Positions 32,016-46,000 of a DNA stretch of 64,000 bases are shown one piece after another. Position 1 is the stretch's first letter. Each line of letters starts with the position of its first letter. A program made the position numbers and the translations under genes. Source of the stretch: Zelopaecilomyces penicillatus (taxonomy: Eukaryota; Ascomycota; Sordariomycetes; Hypocreales; Pseudodiploosporaceae); the NCBI GenBank assembly GCA_005765155.1, contig VCCP01000005.1, forward strand, positions 248,001 to 312,000, in the 5' to 3' direction. Below the pieces are notes generated by a model, which was given only the letters and a program-made list of their open reading frames with translations, did not search any database and was not told where the DNA came from.

Positions 32016-34897
32016 TTGACTATAGATAGCATGGAGAACGGGCTTGAATGTAATGTGGAGGCTGCTGCGCAGTGTGGTCAGCGTCTGACAAGGCGACCAA
32101 CCAAAAGGGAGGAGTTGTTGTCTGAAATTCGAGTCGCAATCATCATGGCATCAAGGCACCAATCTCGTGCCCGACCGGAATGCTCCTCTCCTGTCTTCCA
32201 GGGATTGCTGCTGCGGATGGGGGAGATGACTTCTCCAATAACTTATTCTCCGACCTGGCGCCGTACGTTCATAAACATTGTTGGAGCTCTTCTGGCCTGC
32301 GCACTGGCAATTAATCTTTGCTCATAGCATTCTCACGCTTCTTGGTGAGCGCGTCACCATGCAGTTCATGAGCAGCAGGGAAATACCGTGAGCGACCAGG
32401 TGTTGAAATCCGTTGCGTTAGACCCTCGAAAGAAGCGAGAGTTCATGAGTTCATCATCATATCGGAGAGATTAAGGTCTAACACGAAGCCAACAGAATCA
32501 AAAAAGATCCGCACAAAGTTCGAAATGTTTCTCACGTTTATAATCACCAAGTGAGGAGTAGATATGAGATCTGTTGTTGAAGACGAAAGTAGTGATCAAA
32601 GTCCTCAGGTTCGCACTAATGACTTGCAATTCAGTAGGCTGGCCGTTTTCAGCACGATGTTGAGTCTCGTTGATTTCGTCCTACAGCTCATTGACTTGCG
32701 AGGATTTTACTGGTCTGCTTCAGTTGCGCAACTTGGCGCCATTGTGCTCATGGCTGTGCTCATAGCAACGGTTCGTCGTGGATTTTCTGACATTCTAAGA
32801 TCTGAGAATCTCACTCCAAGTCATGAACTTGATTAGTTTGCCGTTGCAGTATGCAACTCGCAATTTACCCTCGACCAAAATCCCAGTAAGCCAAAAGACT
32901 GGATTATTTTGATGCGCTTGCTCGAAGACGAGTTGAAAGAAGACCTAAATCCGAATGAATCTGATGTAGAAGAGACAAAAGAGAAACCTCTACATACGAA
33001 CCACGACAGCTCCACAGCATATGGGGTAATGATGACAAGAAGAGGTCTTGCAAGAGCAATGGAGACAACTATGAACATTCTCCTGCCCCATGGATCTGGC
33101 AATCCAACTAGTTTTGAATGGAATCTCCAGATCAAATACGGTGAAGACACTGGGCTTGTTCCTTTTCGATTGGATTGGGTCCAGCAGCAGGAAACCTGGA
33201 AAACACAAGTAGATGCCATTGAAGCTACACTCTCACTTTGGCTGTATTCTGTACATGACTACGAGAGCAAGCAACAGATGGATGAGAAGAAAGACCGCCA
33301 GGGAAAGCGTTTTCGTGATGATTTATGGCTTCGCAAAAAAGGACAACAGCCTAAATTAGGCCCAAGGGTTCTTGGTAAAATTTCTACCGAGCTTTTACGA
33401 CAGCTTCAGTGGTGGGACGCATCTGATTCAGTAGAACTGCTGAAGGTAGAAGAAGAAACAACTTGCCCGCGGAATTAGGAAGCCGGAAGCGACATTCTGA
33501 GCGTTGAACGACATAGAGCTATGGGCTATGCCCCAAACGTGAGCCAAAGAAACCCCGACAATGGAGGAACCCCCACACCACCCTTCTTGATGAAAGCGAA
33601 ATTTCCGGGTACCCCAGACATTATCTTAGAAAGTCGTTTATCATGGGATATATCAAAAGAAGCCTTGGTCCCAGACAGCAGTAGCCTTCTTACCGTAACA
33701 TGACAAGAGCAACTGAAAAATCTCTACGCCAAGATATATTTTCAACATTCATGTGGAATGTTGCTGGAACGATGAAGGGCTTTTTGGAAGCAAAGATCAA
33801 TGTGAACTGGGCAGATCAGCGCAATACACAGGAACGATTTACTTTTCGAAACAAAACACAGGCCTGGGCAGTCTACAAGATGAGTTTCTCTGTATAGTTC
33901 CGCCGTTGCACACGAGAGAGAAGCTGCCGCACCCAGAGGCCGTTATCGAGCGAGCACGGGAGGACGCTCCGGAATATGAGCGAGCAAATCATTGGAAAAG
34001 TGTAGGGCAAATCTGCTTGCGACTTTATGGCACTGCAAAAAGCTCTCCACCAAAAAGCTCTTTCCTAGTGAAAGTTGCTGCTTCTGTACTGGTATTTCTA
34101 GTATCCCTTAATCAGTGTGCTTGGAAGCGGGAAGCCGAGCACTACGATGGCATCGAATTACATGATTTCAAGGAGTTTCAAAGAACACTACAGAACACAC
34201 TGCAGGAAGTGTATGAAGAGTCTTGCCGCCTCTTATTTTGCTTATTAGAAAGCAGAGGCGCGAGTGGCCTTGTGATTTGTTCAATGATGACAAGAGAGAA
34301 AAAAAACAGATAAGCCGGGAATATTCCCCGTAGATTTAGAGGCGGATGCAGCTATCAACGCCCGGGACCTTTCTGAGAAAATGCCTCTGCATTATGCATG
34401 CGATCATAGGCATACGAGAGTTGCATTGGGCAGCCCGAAATAACCGCAAAGCAGTGTTAGAGCTCTTACTCAAGGTGGGAGCCAACGTGGAAGCATTAAA
34501 TGCTTTCAACTCAACGCTATTGCACTCGGCTACTCTCAAAGGTCATGTGTCAGTAACAAGGCTCTTGATCAATGCAGACGCCAACATTGAGGCAACAGAT
34601 CGTATCGACGCTACACCACTCTCTAGAGCTGCCCAACATGGCCGGAAGGCTGTAGTGAAACTGTTACTCGATGCCAAGGCCAGTGTGGACGCGAAGGGAT
34701 TCAATGGCCAGACAGCATTACATGAGGCTGTCTGTATTGGGTATAAAGCAGTAGTAAGGCTTTTGATCGGTTCAATTGCGGATGTAAAAGCATTAGATGG
34801 GCTTGGATGTAGCCTGGTTGACATGGCTGAGCGAAATGGTAACAGAGCGATGGTGAAGCTCTTGCGTGAGGCACAGAAGAGAAAAAGTCACGGATGA
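32016..34897 (+). pseudogene. Decayed gene for a large membrane-plus-ankyrin-repeat fungal protein
   Basis: Successive open stretches in changing frames read as one protein. A hydrophobic part at 32564-32836 includes 'QLIDLRGFYWSASVAQLGAI' and 'RRGF', ending 'HELD' where TAG (32834-32836) follows. The same frame then resumes (32909-33478), stops, resumes (33521-33703), and continues in other frames at 33753-34313. At 34340-34435 one ankyrin repeat ('MPLHYACDHRHTRV') sits in a different frame from the five repeats that follow at 34421-34897 ('ELHWAARNNRKAVLELLLK', 'TALHEAVCIGYKAVVRLL'). At least four breaks make a functional full-length product unlikely. From memory, intact fungal relatives have HELDW at this point, so TAG would replace a Trp codon. 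Confidence 0.7.
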
Positions 34898-35699
34898 TCT
34901 CTAGTAGGATCCTTGCCTTCAATGATCCTTAATGAAGCAGCTATTGCTGCGCAAAGAGCGTCATGGTTCTAACATATCGGTCAGTTGACACACATCTATC
35001 AGCCGACTTGCAACCAAGGTTGCCCGTCATCATTAGTCCGGTCTAGAGTCGAGTTTTATCTTACTTGCCCAAGCAAAGTAAGCAATCAACTCTGAATATC
35101 TTGTTCCAATCCACAAGATGAGTGGCGCATTATAACCTTGTCGATCCGGGGAAGCCATCCAGCATTAAGTACACGTCATCAAAGGGGTTATTGGCAATTG
35201 GAATGTGGAGTCTTCAGGATGGGAAACAGCGCCTATTTCTTACGCGTTCCACTCTACCTCGACCTTAAATCCGAGCCAAAGCTAGGGCGATACGTGTATG
35301 GTGGAATTATTCCGTAGAGGAATAGTAGCTGTAGAACGATCTAGAATGTTCTGACCCAAGACGGTTTGGATAGCAATTGTAATCCAATTCATGAAGCGGT
35401 GAAGAAAGCAGCGTAGGGTGGTTTTGACAGGCGCATTAGGTCAACGTTCTCCTATGTCAGCTTCAAGCTTGACGGACGTTTGTCGGACATTCATCTAAGT
35501 AGGATCAATTAAATATACACATCCCGGCTACCATGTCATCACGGGAAGTTCAGTAGCAAAGCATCAAGGTCCCATTGCCAGTCACAAAATTGAGGATATG
35601 CCATTAACACACTATGTTGTATAAAGATAGAGATGGAAATTGTATAATTAGACCTCCATAGTGTAGTCTCTCGTTACGGACAACACCAAAGCAGATCCA
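34898..35699. other. Spacer downstream of ankyrin pseudogene
   Basis: No gene is supported. The segment at about 35140-35215 (GGGAAGCCATCCAGCATTAAGTACACGTCATCAAAGG) resembles 31835-31890 in front of the pseudogene (GGTTGCCATCCGATTAGACTAAATACACGTCGTCAAAGG), so the pseudogene is flanked by diverged direct repeats. Confidence 0.45.
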
Positions 35700-36612
35700 T
35701 TAGCCCGTGCGGTCTGCTCGCATCTGCTCATCCTCTTCCTCCGTCTTTGGAACTGTAACAAGACTTGACACTATGTTTGCATTCAACTTGCGAAAAATCT
35801 GTCAAAATATCAACCAGTCAGCACTAGACCAGGCAGCAGAAACAATCGACGCCAAGATGTCGGAATAGGCAGCAGCCATTGAGCACTCTGACAGTACTTG
35901 GCAGTGTCGTGAACCTCTAAATAGCTCATTTACTCAAGCTTTTAGGCATAAAAGTAGTTCCTTGAGGGGAGTAGACTCTGTTGTAACTCACTTGGCTAAA
36001 AGCGCCTTCGGGAAGAATGTCATTCCACCGGTCTTCAACTTCCTCTATTCTTCCATCAGGCGCAACGTGGATACGGACGATGCTGTCAATGACATGCTCC
36101 ACACTTGTTCCCTTGGCTGTATACTTGTTGCTCAGAGACATTTCAATGGCATTGTCTGCGGAGGTGACGCAGTGTGATTGTATTTGTATGGGACTAAACA
36201 GCGCCGCCAAACCATACCATTGCGCGGCGTAGTGGGAATACCCCTTGGCAAGGGCGATGGGGTCTCTGAATGTCGCTGTAGGATGCCAAAGAGCCAGATG
36301 CTTCAACGTCGGATTGCCTTCGAACAACTGCATAGTGAACTATGAGGTCAATCATCAAAGTAGAATGTGAAGACTAGAGAGTGTGCGTCCTACATCAAGT
36401 ACTGAACTGACAAGCAGCTTTTGCTGTACATTCAGCGACACGCCCGGCCCTTCATTGATGTTTGTGTTTTTGAACGGGATTGACGGCCCTGGCTGTACGG
36501 TAGATGACATTTCTGCTTTTGAGACGCGGTTCCAGGAAGCAAACCGGATGCAACGGTAGACGATTGGCGTATAAGACGTGGGAATGAGGCTGTTCAGTAG
36601 CGATGCTCTCAT
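35700..36612 (-). CDS. NTF2/SnoaL-like protein of unknown function
   Basis: Three exons, 36394-36612, 35992-36327 and 35700-35798, with introns of 66 and 193 nt, encode 217 aa. The core reads 'VLDLFEGNPTLKHLALWHPTATFRDP', 'WYGLAALFSPIQIQSHCVTSA', 'VRIHVAPDGRIEEVEDRWNDILPEG', an NTF2-like cone fold common in uncharacterised ascomycete proteins. The tail is 'VTVPKTEEEDEQMRADRTG'. The start at 36612 adds a basic, hydroxyl-rich N-terminus that may target mitochondria; ATG 36510 is an in-frame alternative. It lies about 435 bp beyond the NRPS stop on the same strand. This may be chance; SnoaL-like proteins sometimes act in natural-product pathways, but nothing here proves that. Confidence 0.75.
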
Positions 36613-37047
36613 ACCTGCCTCAGTGTGTTGAGACCGTGTAGTTCAATTGTGTACGGATAGATAGCTGGAAAGATAATAGGTGATCTATCAATATGTTGTA
36701 ATACTTGTGATGCCAAATGTGATGAATGCTGTGGCGATTGGGTCGATCCCGCTGACGTCATGACTTGGGGTTGCAGTACAACGCAATGCTTCTTCTGGTC
36801 GTCATACAATAAGGGGACGCAGCCTGATCGACCCAAATCTTGCCAAAAACAACGGAACAGCGGTATTGAGATCAACGCGATTTGCAGTAGCATGTGCCAG
36901 TACAATAACCTGCACATGTAAGAGGGGCGTGTGGGTAATGGCACTGAGAAAGATAACGCGGCTATGCTTAATCACACAATAGTAATTCACTACCCTTCAG
37001 AAGATGTAATTAAAATTAAAATATGTACAGCAATGAAATCTAAAAAT
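36613..37047. other. Spacer between NRPS 3' end and NTF2-like gene
   Basis: 435 bp expected to hold the NRPS terminator and the promoter of the NTF2-like gene. A minus-strand open frame at 36609-36944 shows no domain. Confidence 0.45.
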
Positions 37048-40000
37048 CTAATCTATAGGCAAGACACATCTTGACAAAATATCCTCAATCGTGCATTCTG
37101 GTTCATCTACAATGGACGACATAACACGAGAAAATATCGTGGCAATGTTATTTCCCTGAGCTTCCGAGATGCTAGCGTTGAAGAAATAAAGGGATCCAAG
37201 TAGCGAGTCACCTCTGTCTGCAACACCCAACACAATGTCATACTATACAAAAGGTTAGCTAACGGTTTATTTACCAACTTCAACGAATGACTTACCTCTG
37301 TAGGGTCCATGGACCATAACCTGTCCAAATTAAGGCTCTCTTCGGGGCCAGCTTGAACGCTGGAGCTGCTGTCTTTTTGGAAAGACACTGCAGTATTGAA
37401 CAGCGGTTTTCCGATTGAGTCTCCATTTACAGCTTCCGTCAGAGTAAAATGCTGATGTGTTGAGCTCCTCGCATAATCCTCATGAACCGCTGTTAGAAGC
37501 TGCTGCAATGTGATGCCCTTCACTATGTTGCATTTGGAAGGGACAAGGTTGATGTAAAGGCCAACTGCATCCTCAATCCGTTCAATTGGCACATCGCGAC
37601 CGGATACAAGATATCCGAAGCATACTTGTGAACTCTTGGTAAAAATATGTAGGACCACCGCCCATGCAGTCATGAAAATATTGGCAACGGTCACTTCGTG
37701 TAGCTTGGATGCTGCGTACAATTTGCTGGTCAACTGCACCATTGATATTTCCACTGAGCATAAATCACCTCGCTTATGAATCTCCACTGCGTTGATTGGC
37801 ATGTTGCATGGCGAAATGTCATGGACATAAGATGTCCAATACGCGAGTGATTCTTCATGATTGTCTTTCATCATGTAGGCAATGAAATTACTGTAAAGAG
37901 GACCAGCGCCAGACACAAGTTGTCCTTCGTATGCAAGCTGGAGGTCGCGGAGGAGGACTTGGTTTGAAAACCCATCAATAAGAGCGTGGCTTATCTCCAG
38001 CTTCACATATATAGTACCTGCCGTACTGGTAAACAGAGATAATTGGTGTGTTGGTAGTAGAGGTCCAAAGATCAAGGATGGCTGTTTAGCGATGAATTCA
38101 ACAGCACTGCTGTCATCTACATCGATTCCGCTATGCTTGATAACAGTATTTGGGCGTCGGAGCACAACCTGATTGAATGGATATAATGCGGAATCGCTCC
38201 AAGTAAAAATAGTTCTCAGTGCGGAATGTCGATCAACAATATCCTGCCATGCCAACTTGAGACGGTTCATCTGTAACATATGATGTGTCGCACTGACGCG
38301 CCAAATGTTCTGTACGTTGTAGGATCCGGCGACTTCCTTTTGATGCCGAAGAATGCGCTGTTGCATCGGCGAACAAGGATATATGTCCTCTACATCCTCG
38401 GGTCCTACTTCTAATTGACGATGCATTTCCTCCATGAGATTATCGAGGCCCTCGTATGTTGTGTTGAGGAGTGGGAAATCGCTCAAAGATCTGTGAACCT
38501 TTGCAGATAGCAATTCGTCCGCACAAGTATTCAGAATCTTCTCATATCCTTTGATGAACTTCATAATCTGGTCTTGTTTTTGCATGTGCCGATTGTAGGA
38601 AACTTCAAAGCGCATATGGTTCTCATCTGCGGTCACCAATACCTCGATCAATGCAAATCGCGGCATGCTAGGGCCAATCTGAGGCGCTGTTGAGATGACA
38701 TCACTTGCTGGCCGAAGGATTGCGTCCTCGTTCTCCAACTGCTGATACCTTCCAGAGTAGTTCAATATTACCTCAGGAGGGAAGGTTTTTTGCAATGCCT
38801 CGGATGATTCCTGATGCTGAGTTAAAGATGCCAAATATGACCGTCCCGATCCCGACACCTGCCGGCGGGCGTCTTTGACTTGGCGTAAAACATCCAGGAT
38901 GCCATGCCCTTTCTTGGTTGACACACTGATGGGAGCAAGTGTTGTGAACCAACCAACAGTACTGGAAAGGTCTATTGATGCAGGATCCCAAGACTGACGC
39001 CCGTGACCCTCGTTGAATATTGGTGGTGTCGAGCGATGAGGGAATGTGTGCTGGAATGAGGCGATGAGAGCACAGAGCATAATGTCCAAAGGTTCAGTAT
39101 CGAGAGCAGCGTTGCACTCTCCCATAAGTTTGGCCATATTAACCTGACCGACTGAAAAGGTCTCAGAAACAGTGTCGGAGTACAGGTTGGGTACGCCATC
39201 CATTCCCCAATATGCGTAATTTGAGGGTGTGAGATCAATGGACGCTTCCAGATGCGATAAGTTCAAGTTACGGACATGATCAGACTGCAGTTTGCACCAT
39301 GATCTAAACGACAACCCAGACGACTCTGGCGTGGCAGGTTCCCCCTCTTGTAAATACCCTTCCAACTCTTGCAAGATTATACGCCATGAGACAAGATCGA
39401 TAACAAGGTGGTGAGCTACAAGGTGAATTATGTTTTCCTCGTTGCTGATACTGATCATGTCAACTGCCAAAACTGGCCCATTCCGGATGTCTATTTTTGA
39501 GTGCGTTGCTCTTTGAATGGCTTCAATCTCGTTTCTGCTTCCTAGTTGATGCGATTCAAAGCTGTACGATTTCACCAAGTCGGCAGAAATAAATTGAGTC
39601 CATTGCCCATCCTCGCACTTGAATCGAGCAGCCAACATGGGATGGCGCCTAACAACCAAGTCAAGAGCACGGGATAAAATTGTTACGTCAACTCTTTTAG
39701 TAAGGCGCAATAGGAAGCTTTGGTTGAAGTGGTTTTCTCCATTTGGCGAATAATTAAAGAACATTTCTTGAATTGGTGAGAGTTGGAATGTGTTCCCGTC
39801 ATCTTCCTGCTCGAACACGGTAGTTGTGTGGATAGGCAGAGCACATAGCGCCAGTTTGGATATAGTTTTGCACCGTATTATGTCCTGCACTGTGACGGCG
39901 ATGCCCTCTTTTCGACAGCGAGATACGACTTGCATGGCCGTTATAGAATCTCCGCCGAGACTGAAGAAAGATTTATTAGCATCGTCAATTTGAACATTGA

Positions 40001-43000
40001 GTACTTGGCTCCACACAGATTGCAATAGAAGTTCGTTGCGAGACTCAGGTGCCTGTATAATATGTGTTGCGGTAATACCTGAGATCCTGTCGAGAGTGCT
40101 CTTGTCGATACTTTCCAGTCGTGCAAGGATTTGTTTACGATCCAGCTTTCCAGATGTTCCAAGCGGCATCTTCGGCACGACAACCCACAGGGCGGGAATC
40201 ATGTACTGTGGCAATGTCTGCGACGCAATTTCTGAAAGAATGGAGATTTTTGAAGTGATCACAGTGTTGACGATTGGGCTCATCCACTCCTCGCCATTCG
40301 CCAAAGTAGGAGGCAACTCTTTCAAGGTCAAGACTGCGACGAGTTGATTTTTGCATAGACCGGAGCCTGGCAATGCGACCATGACTTGGCTGGTTAAAGT
40401 ACTGCCTGCAATCTGGTGCTCAATTTCCGACAGCTCGATACGTTGGCCATGCAGCTTTAGCTGCATATCTTTTCGTCCAATGTAAATGATTGAGCCATCT
40501 GGGTTATACTTTACCAAATCACCAGTTTTGTAGACTCTATCCGAATCTCTCCCAGAAGCATTCTGGAGCCAATTCGGATGCGAAATAAAGGCGCTCGCTG
40601 TTTTCTTGTTGTCGTTCAAATACCCTCGAGCAAGAATTGGGCCCTCGATCAGGAGCTCTCCAACACATCCAACTGGAGCTAGCCTATCATTATCATCCAT
40701 GTCAACGACCCATGACCTTGACCCTACTCCGTAACCGATATTAGTTGCTTGTGAGTTTTTCTCTACGACTGGGAGGCACATGGACCAAATTGAGCATTCG
40801 GCAGGCCCGTATATGTTGATCAGGTGAACCTTTGTAGACCAGGTGTTGACATTTTCGGAAGTCGGAGCCTCCCCACTGAGTACAAGGGTCTTAACATGAG
40901 GAGTCTCGTCCGGATCGATTAGTGTCGCAACACTCGGAGTGAGATTTGCCCAATTTACGGAAAGTGAGTTGATAGCGCCAGCCAAGTTGTTTAGTCGATC
41001 CTCATCGGACGGAATGCAGACGCAGCCGCCCATTATAAGCGTTGTGAATATTTCGCCAATACTAACATCGAATGTATAAGATGCAAATTGCAAGACTCTT
41101 GAAGCCGTGTTAATCTGTAGTATCGGTCCATGAGCAGCGATACTCGACGATAGGGCTGCATGTTCCAGGACAATTCCTTTGGGAACACCAGTGCTTCCAG
41201 AGGTGAAAACAACTACAGCAGGGTCTTGTGGCGAAACATCAGACTTTGGATGCTCCTCCGTCATTGGCAGACTGTCGATAAAGGCATTGTCCAGTACAAT
41301 CGTATTTTTCGTCAGGTACTGCAGAATTCTTGCATGCTTCGGCTCCATGATACTAATTGTCGCCTTTGTCTCAGCGATAATCGTTTCTAGCCGGCTTGTT
41401 GGATGCGCTGGGTCAATCGCCACGAAGCAACCGCCCGCTTTAAGTATTGCCAGAGTAGCTACTACTGCCCACATACTTTTGCTGAAACAAAACGGTACGA
41501 TGACCGACGCTCTGACACCAATTCCAATCAAGTAGTTCGCTAGACGATTGGAAGTCTCGTCTAATTCTGCATAAGTAAGTTGTCCATCCCAGGAGCATAC
41601 GGCAACAGCATTAGGCTGCGTGTGTGCGCACTCTTCAACCAGGTGATGTACGCATCTCTCAGTACTCTCGAGAGGCTGGCTATTCCAGTTCAAAATATCC
41701 AACTTATCCTGCGAGCTAATAATTTCCACGTCATTGACGATTGCTTGTGGACTCTCCACTGCAAGTTGACCTAGAACATGCTCGAATTGCTTCACGAGGC
41801 GTGATATTTGTTCTTGGGAAATGAGTCTCGAGTCATACTGTGCAATAACTTCGAGACCAACAGAGCTGGGCGTGCATTCGATTGTCAGTGGGTATGTGAG
41901 AAAGTCGGCCTGATGTCCCGGAATAGCGCATTCATTAAACAAGTTGCTGTCTGGTGTTTCAGTCTGAACACCATTTACTATGAGCAGGTTTTGGAAGTTG
42001 GAAGCTTCTTGAACCTCTGGGCCGAGTCGTCTGATGTTCTGTAGTCCATATTGCTCATGGGCGAACATCTCCGCAGCGTCTTGTTGAACTTGCTTCAGAA
42101 AAGACACCACAGATGCGCTTTTGTCTATGCGACAACGCACTGGAACTGTTGTGATGGTAGGCCCTACGATGCTTTCGATCGGGAACCCATTTGCATGACG
42201 ACCACTCAGGATGGTTCCATATACTACATCATTTGTTGATGAGTAGCGACCAACAATGATCGCCCACGCTGCACGGATAATGGTAGAGGAAGTAATACTT
42301 GATGTTGCCCTTTGCGCTCGAAGAAACTTGACGCGATGAAAGTCGCGGCGATCAGTTTGAGCCTGGTAGTCCACAGAGGGCAATGAAGGGAAATGATTCT
42401 GGAACGTTTGGGAAAGTTGACTGCGCCAAAACTCAGCAGATGCATCAGAGTTAAAAGTTCCCAAGTGATGGATGAATTGCTTGAAAGGAGCCAGTTGTGT
42501 GGTCTCAATACCCTGATAGTGAGCATGAACAGCATTCAGGATCAGTTCCTTGGACCAGCCGTCGTAGAGAGTGTGGTGGATTGTCCAGATGAAGTATTGG
42601 GTAGTGGACACTACACCCGCCAAAGCAAAGCGAACAAGTTGCTTTCCAAGTCCAACGGAATGTTTGCGATCTTTCTCGAGGTAATTTTCAAGCTCAGGTT
42701 CACAATTCCATTGTATGCTTTCGTCAACGACGACCTGAAGCAATGACGACGAAGTTACGTCCTCAATGATCCTCGTTCGAAGTATATCAACCTGCTTAAA
42801 GACAGCTTCCCAACTTGCTTTGAAACGGCCAATGTCAATGTCGACGGGTAGGCGATACACACTCTGGGAAACATACGAGCCATGGTTCTTTATTGACAGT
42901 GCCATGAGTCCGTCTTGGAGTGGTGTGCATGGGTAAATGTCTTGCACTGTGCTCTCCGGTATGCTGCAAAGTTGAGCAGTTTTGACGCGAAGGTTGGCCT

Positions 43001-46000
43001 TCGAATCCGGCGATATTTGAAGTAGATCGAACGGTGAAAGCTGCGTATTACCAATGTTGCCGAATGGTACCAGCTCATCCGCCATCTTCGAAAGTGTTGG
43101 ATGATGAAAGATGGCCGCGATAGTAATTCCCAATCCAATCTTACGTGCGGCAGCAACCAACTTCATAGCATACAATGAATCCCCCCCTATGTGAAAGAAA
43201 TTTTCCCTGACGCCGATGAATTTTGGGTCAACTGTTAATGTGGCCGCCCATAGCTCCTGCAGCTGCTTTTGCATTGGCGTTGCCGGAGGCGTTTTGCCTG
43301 TCGTCATCGGTGACAGTGAATTTAGTTGCTCAGGTGTCATTGCACGACTTATCTCCTTCAGCATCTTCCGATTTGTCTTACCACCAGCGGTCAGTGGGAT
43401 TGTTGTCAGAGGGATATAAGCTGTTGGAACCATGTATCGAGGAAGGGCCTGTGTCAGATCGAATTGAATCTGAAGCATGGTTTCTCGCAGGGCCAAAGTA
43501 ACTGGAATTGCGTCGAAAGTGTGGGAATCTTGGTCTTCATTGAGTCCGAAAAACGCAGCTAGGAGTGGTTTTTCTTTCGTTTTTATCAATTCGACTGAAA
43601 TCTGCCATTTATCAGGAGCAGCACGTCTCAGGTGGTACTCAATCTCTCCAAGCTCAATGCGTTGTCCATGGAGCTTGATTTGAGTGTCTTTTCTTCCAAT
43701 GATATCAATCGTTCCGTCCGAATTGTAGCGCACAAGATCTCCTGTCTTGTAAAACCGCCGTGGTGGTATAACTGCATCGTCACCTTTGCTCAGCCAGTGT
43801 GGATGTTCTATGAAAGCCCTGCTGGTTTTCTCAATGTCATTGAGGTAGCCGCGCGCCAAAGTTGGACCTTCGACCAGAAGCTCACCCACACATCCAATTG
43901 GCACTAACATGTTGTGGTCATTTGGATCTACAACCCATCGCCGACTTCCAGTTGTTCTACCCGCGTTATTTGGAGAAGAGTCAATTCGCAAACCTGGCTG
44001 ATATGAACACCAAATAGCACACTCGGCAGGTCCATATGTGTTGATCAAGTACACTTTCGTGCTCCAGGACTCGACATTATCTTTGGTAGCAAACTCTCCT
44101 CCAAGCGCCAACACTTTCAAAGTTTTTACTTCCTCGGGATTGAGCAGTCCAGCGACGGTGGGTGTAAGGAAAGCCCAGGTAACTTTCAATCTGTTCATGA
44201 CATCGGAGAGACCATTGACGCGTTCCTCTTCACTTGGAACACAGACGCAACCACCTCGCATGAGCGTTGTAAATATCTCTCCAAAGGAAACATCATATAT
44301 GTATGCAGAGAATTGTAAGACGCGCGAGTCTGCGTTGATTTGAAGAGCAGGCCCGTGTTCACTAACACTGGTACAAATGGCACCATGCTCCAACACAATT
44401 CCCTTTGGTTCGCCAGTAGAGCCGGAAGTAAAGAGGACAAAAGCTGGATTCTGAGATGTTACTGTCCTGTAAACCCGAACTTGAGTCTCGGGAAGCTGCT
44501 GCACAAAACTAGCAGTTACTTCCACGACTAAGCCTGCGATTTTAGAGAACAAATGACTATGTTGAGGTGCGACAAGAACAATATGCGCATTGGATTCGTG
44601 AACAATTTTCTCAAGTCTGGTGACGGGGAATGCCGGACTGACAGATATGCAGGCTCCGCCAGCTTTCAGAACCGCAAGCATGGCAACAATAGTCCAGGCA
44701 CTCTTATCAAAGCAAAGGGGAACATAGCTGCCGTCCTCCAATCCCAAACTTCTGAGATGGTGAGCCAGCCGATCAGCCAGCACGTTCAACTCCTCATAGG
44801 TAAACTCCCCATCCCAAGAAGTAATAGCCAGACGCTTTGGACGAAGCGTCACCTGCTTCTCGATCGTTTCGTGTACGCACTCCCTAACTGGTTCCGTATA
44901 AATTCTGTTCCATTCTTGAATCTGCAGTCTATGATGACTACTGAAAAGATCAATTTGTCCAACTGTTTCAGCATCGCGTAGAATATTTTTCAATGCTGCA
45001 GAGAAGCTAATAGCGACATTCGTTGCTTGAGCTTCAGATATCCACGAGTCCCAGTAGCTCAAAGAGACTGAAACTTCTGCATCCAGGACTCGAATATTCA
45101 CTGTTACATCATACTAAATAGAAGGTTAGACATACATCGTACACTTTGACAATCCAGCGAAGGGGCTTAGGCTTCAACTTACATCTGTGGGATCTTGTCC
45201 ATCTACGACTTCGAAAGATATGCCGTCACTACCTCTCACAGAATTTGAATTTAATGATTCTTTTTGGAAAGATAAGACTGTGTTGAAAAGCGATTGACCT
45301 GCAGTCCCTAGGTTGTGTTGGATATCTGCCAGTGAGCAATGTTGGTGTGGCAGACTTTGAGCATGGTCTGTCTGCATTTTCTCCAGAATACTCACCACAG
45401 TGGCCTCTTTCTCAAGGTTGACGCTGCAAACGAGCATGTTGATGAAAGGCCCCACCGCACGTTCAATTCCGGAGATGGGAATGTCACGTCCTGAAGCAAG
45501 ATACCCAAAGTTCACAATGTCAGTCCCTGAGTAGGCACGAAGCACAAAAGCCCAAGCAGTCATGAACAAATTGGACATTGTGATGTTGTGCTGTTCGCAA
45601 AATCTTTCCACGGCGGACATGGAATCAGGGACCTCGACGTGAACAGTTTGCAGTCGGGGCTCTGTTGCAATTATATCATCTGTGAGAGATGGGAAAATGC
45701 ATGGTTCTGCGTCGACTAAATAATTTTTCCAGTAAGAAATTGATTCATCAACATTCTGCTGTTGAATAAAGGCTATGTATTGGCTATATGGGATGGCCAC
45801 AGGTAAAGCATAACCCCCACCGTAAGCTTGACTGAGTTCATTCAGCATGATTGATATCGAAGTTCCATCAATCAAGGCGTGATTAATTTCTAGTTTGCAA
45901 TAAACCTCTTCAATAGATGTAACACAAATGATGAGGCAGTGCGGCGGTTTTTCTTTTCGGTTTGTTCTCCGGGGTAGGCCCCTCAACACTGTCAGAGCAT

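Noticed and set aside
36609..36944. 111-codon minus-strand frame between the NRPS and the NTF2-like gene
   Set aside because: No domain and no ATG-supported conserved start; overlaps the upstream region of the real gene.
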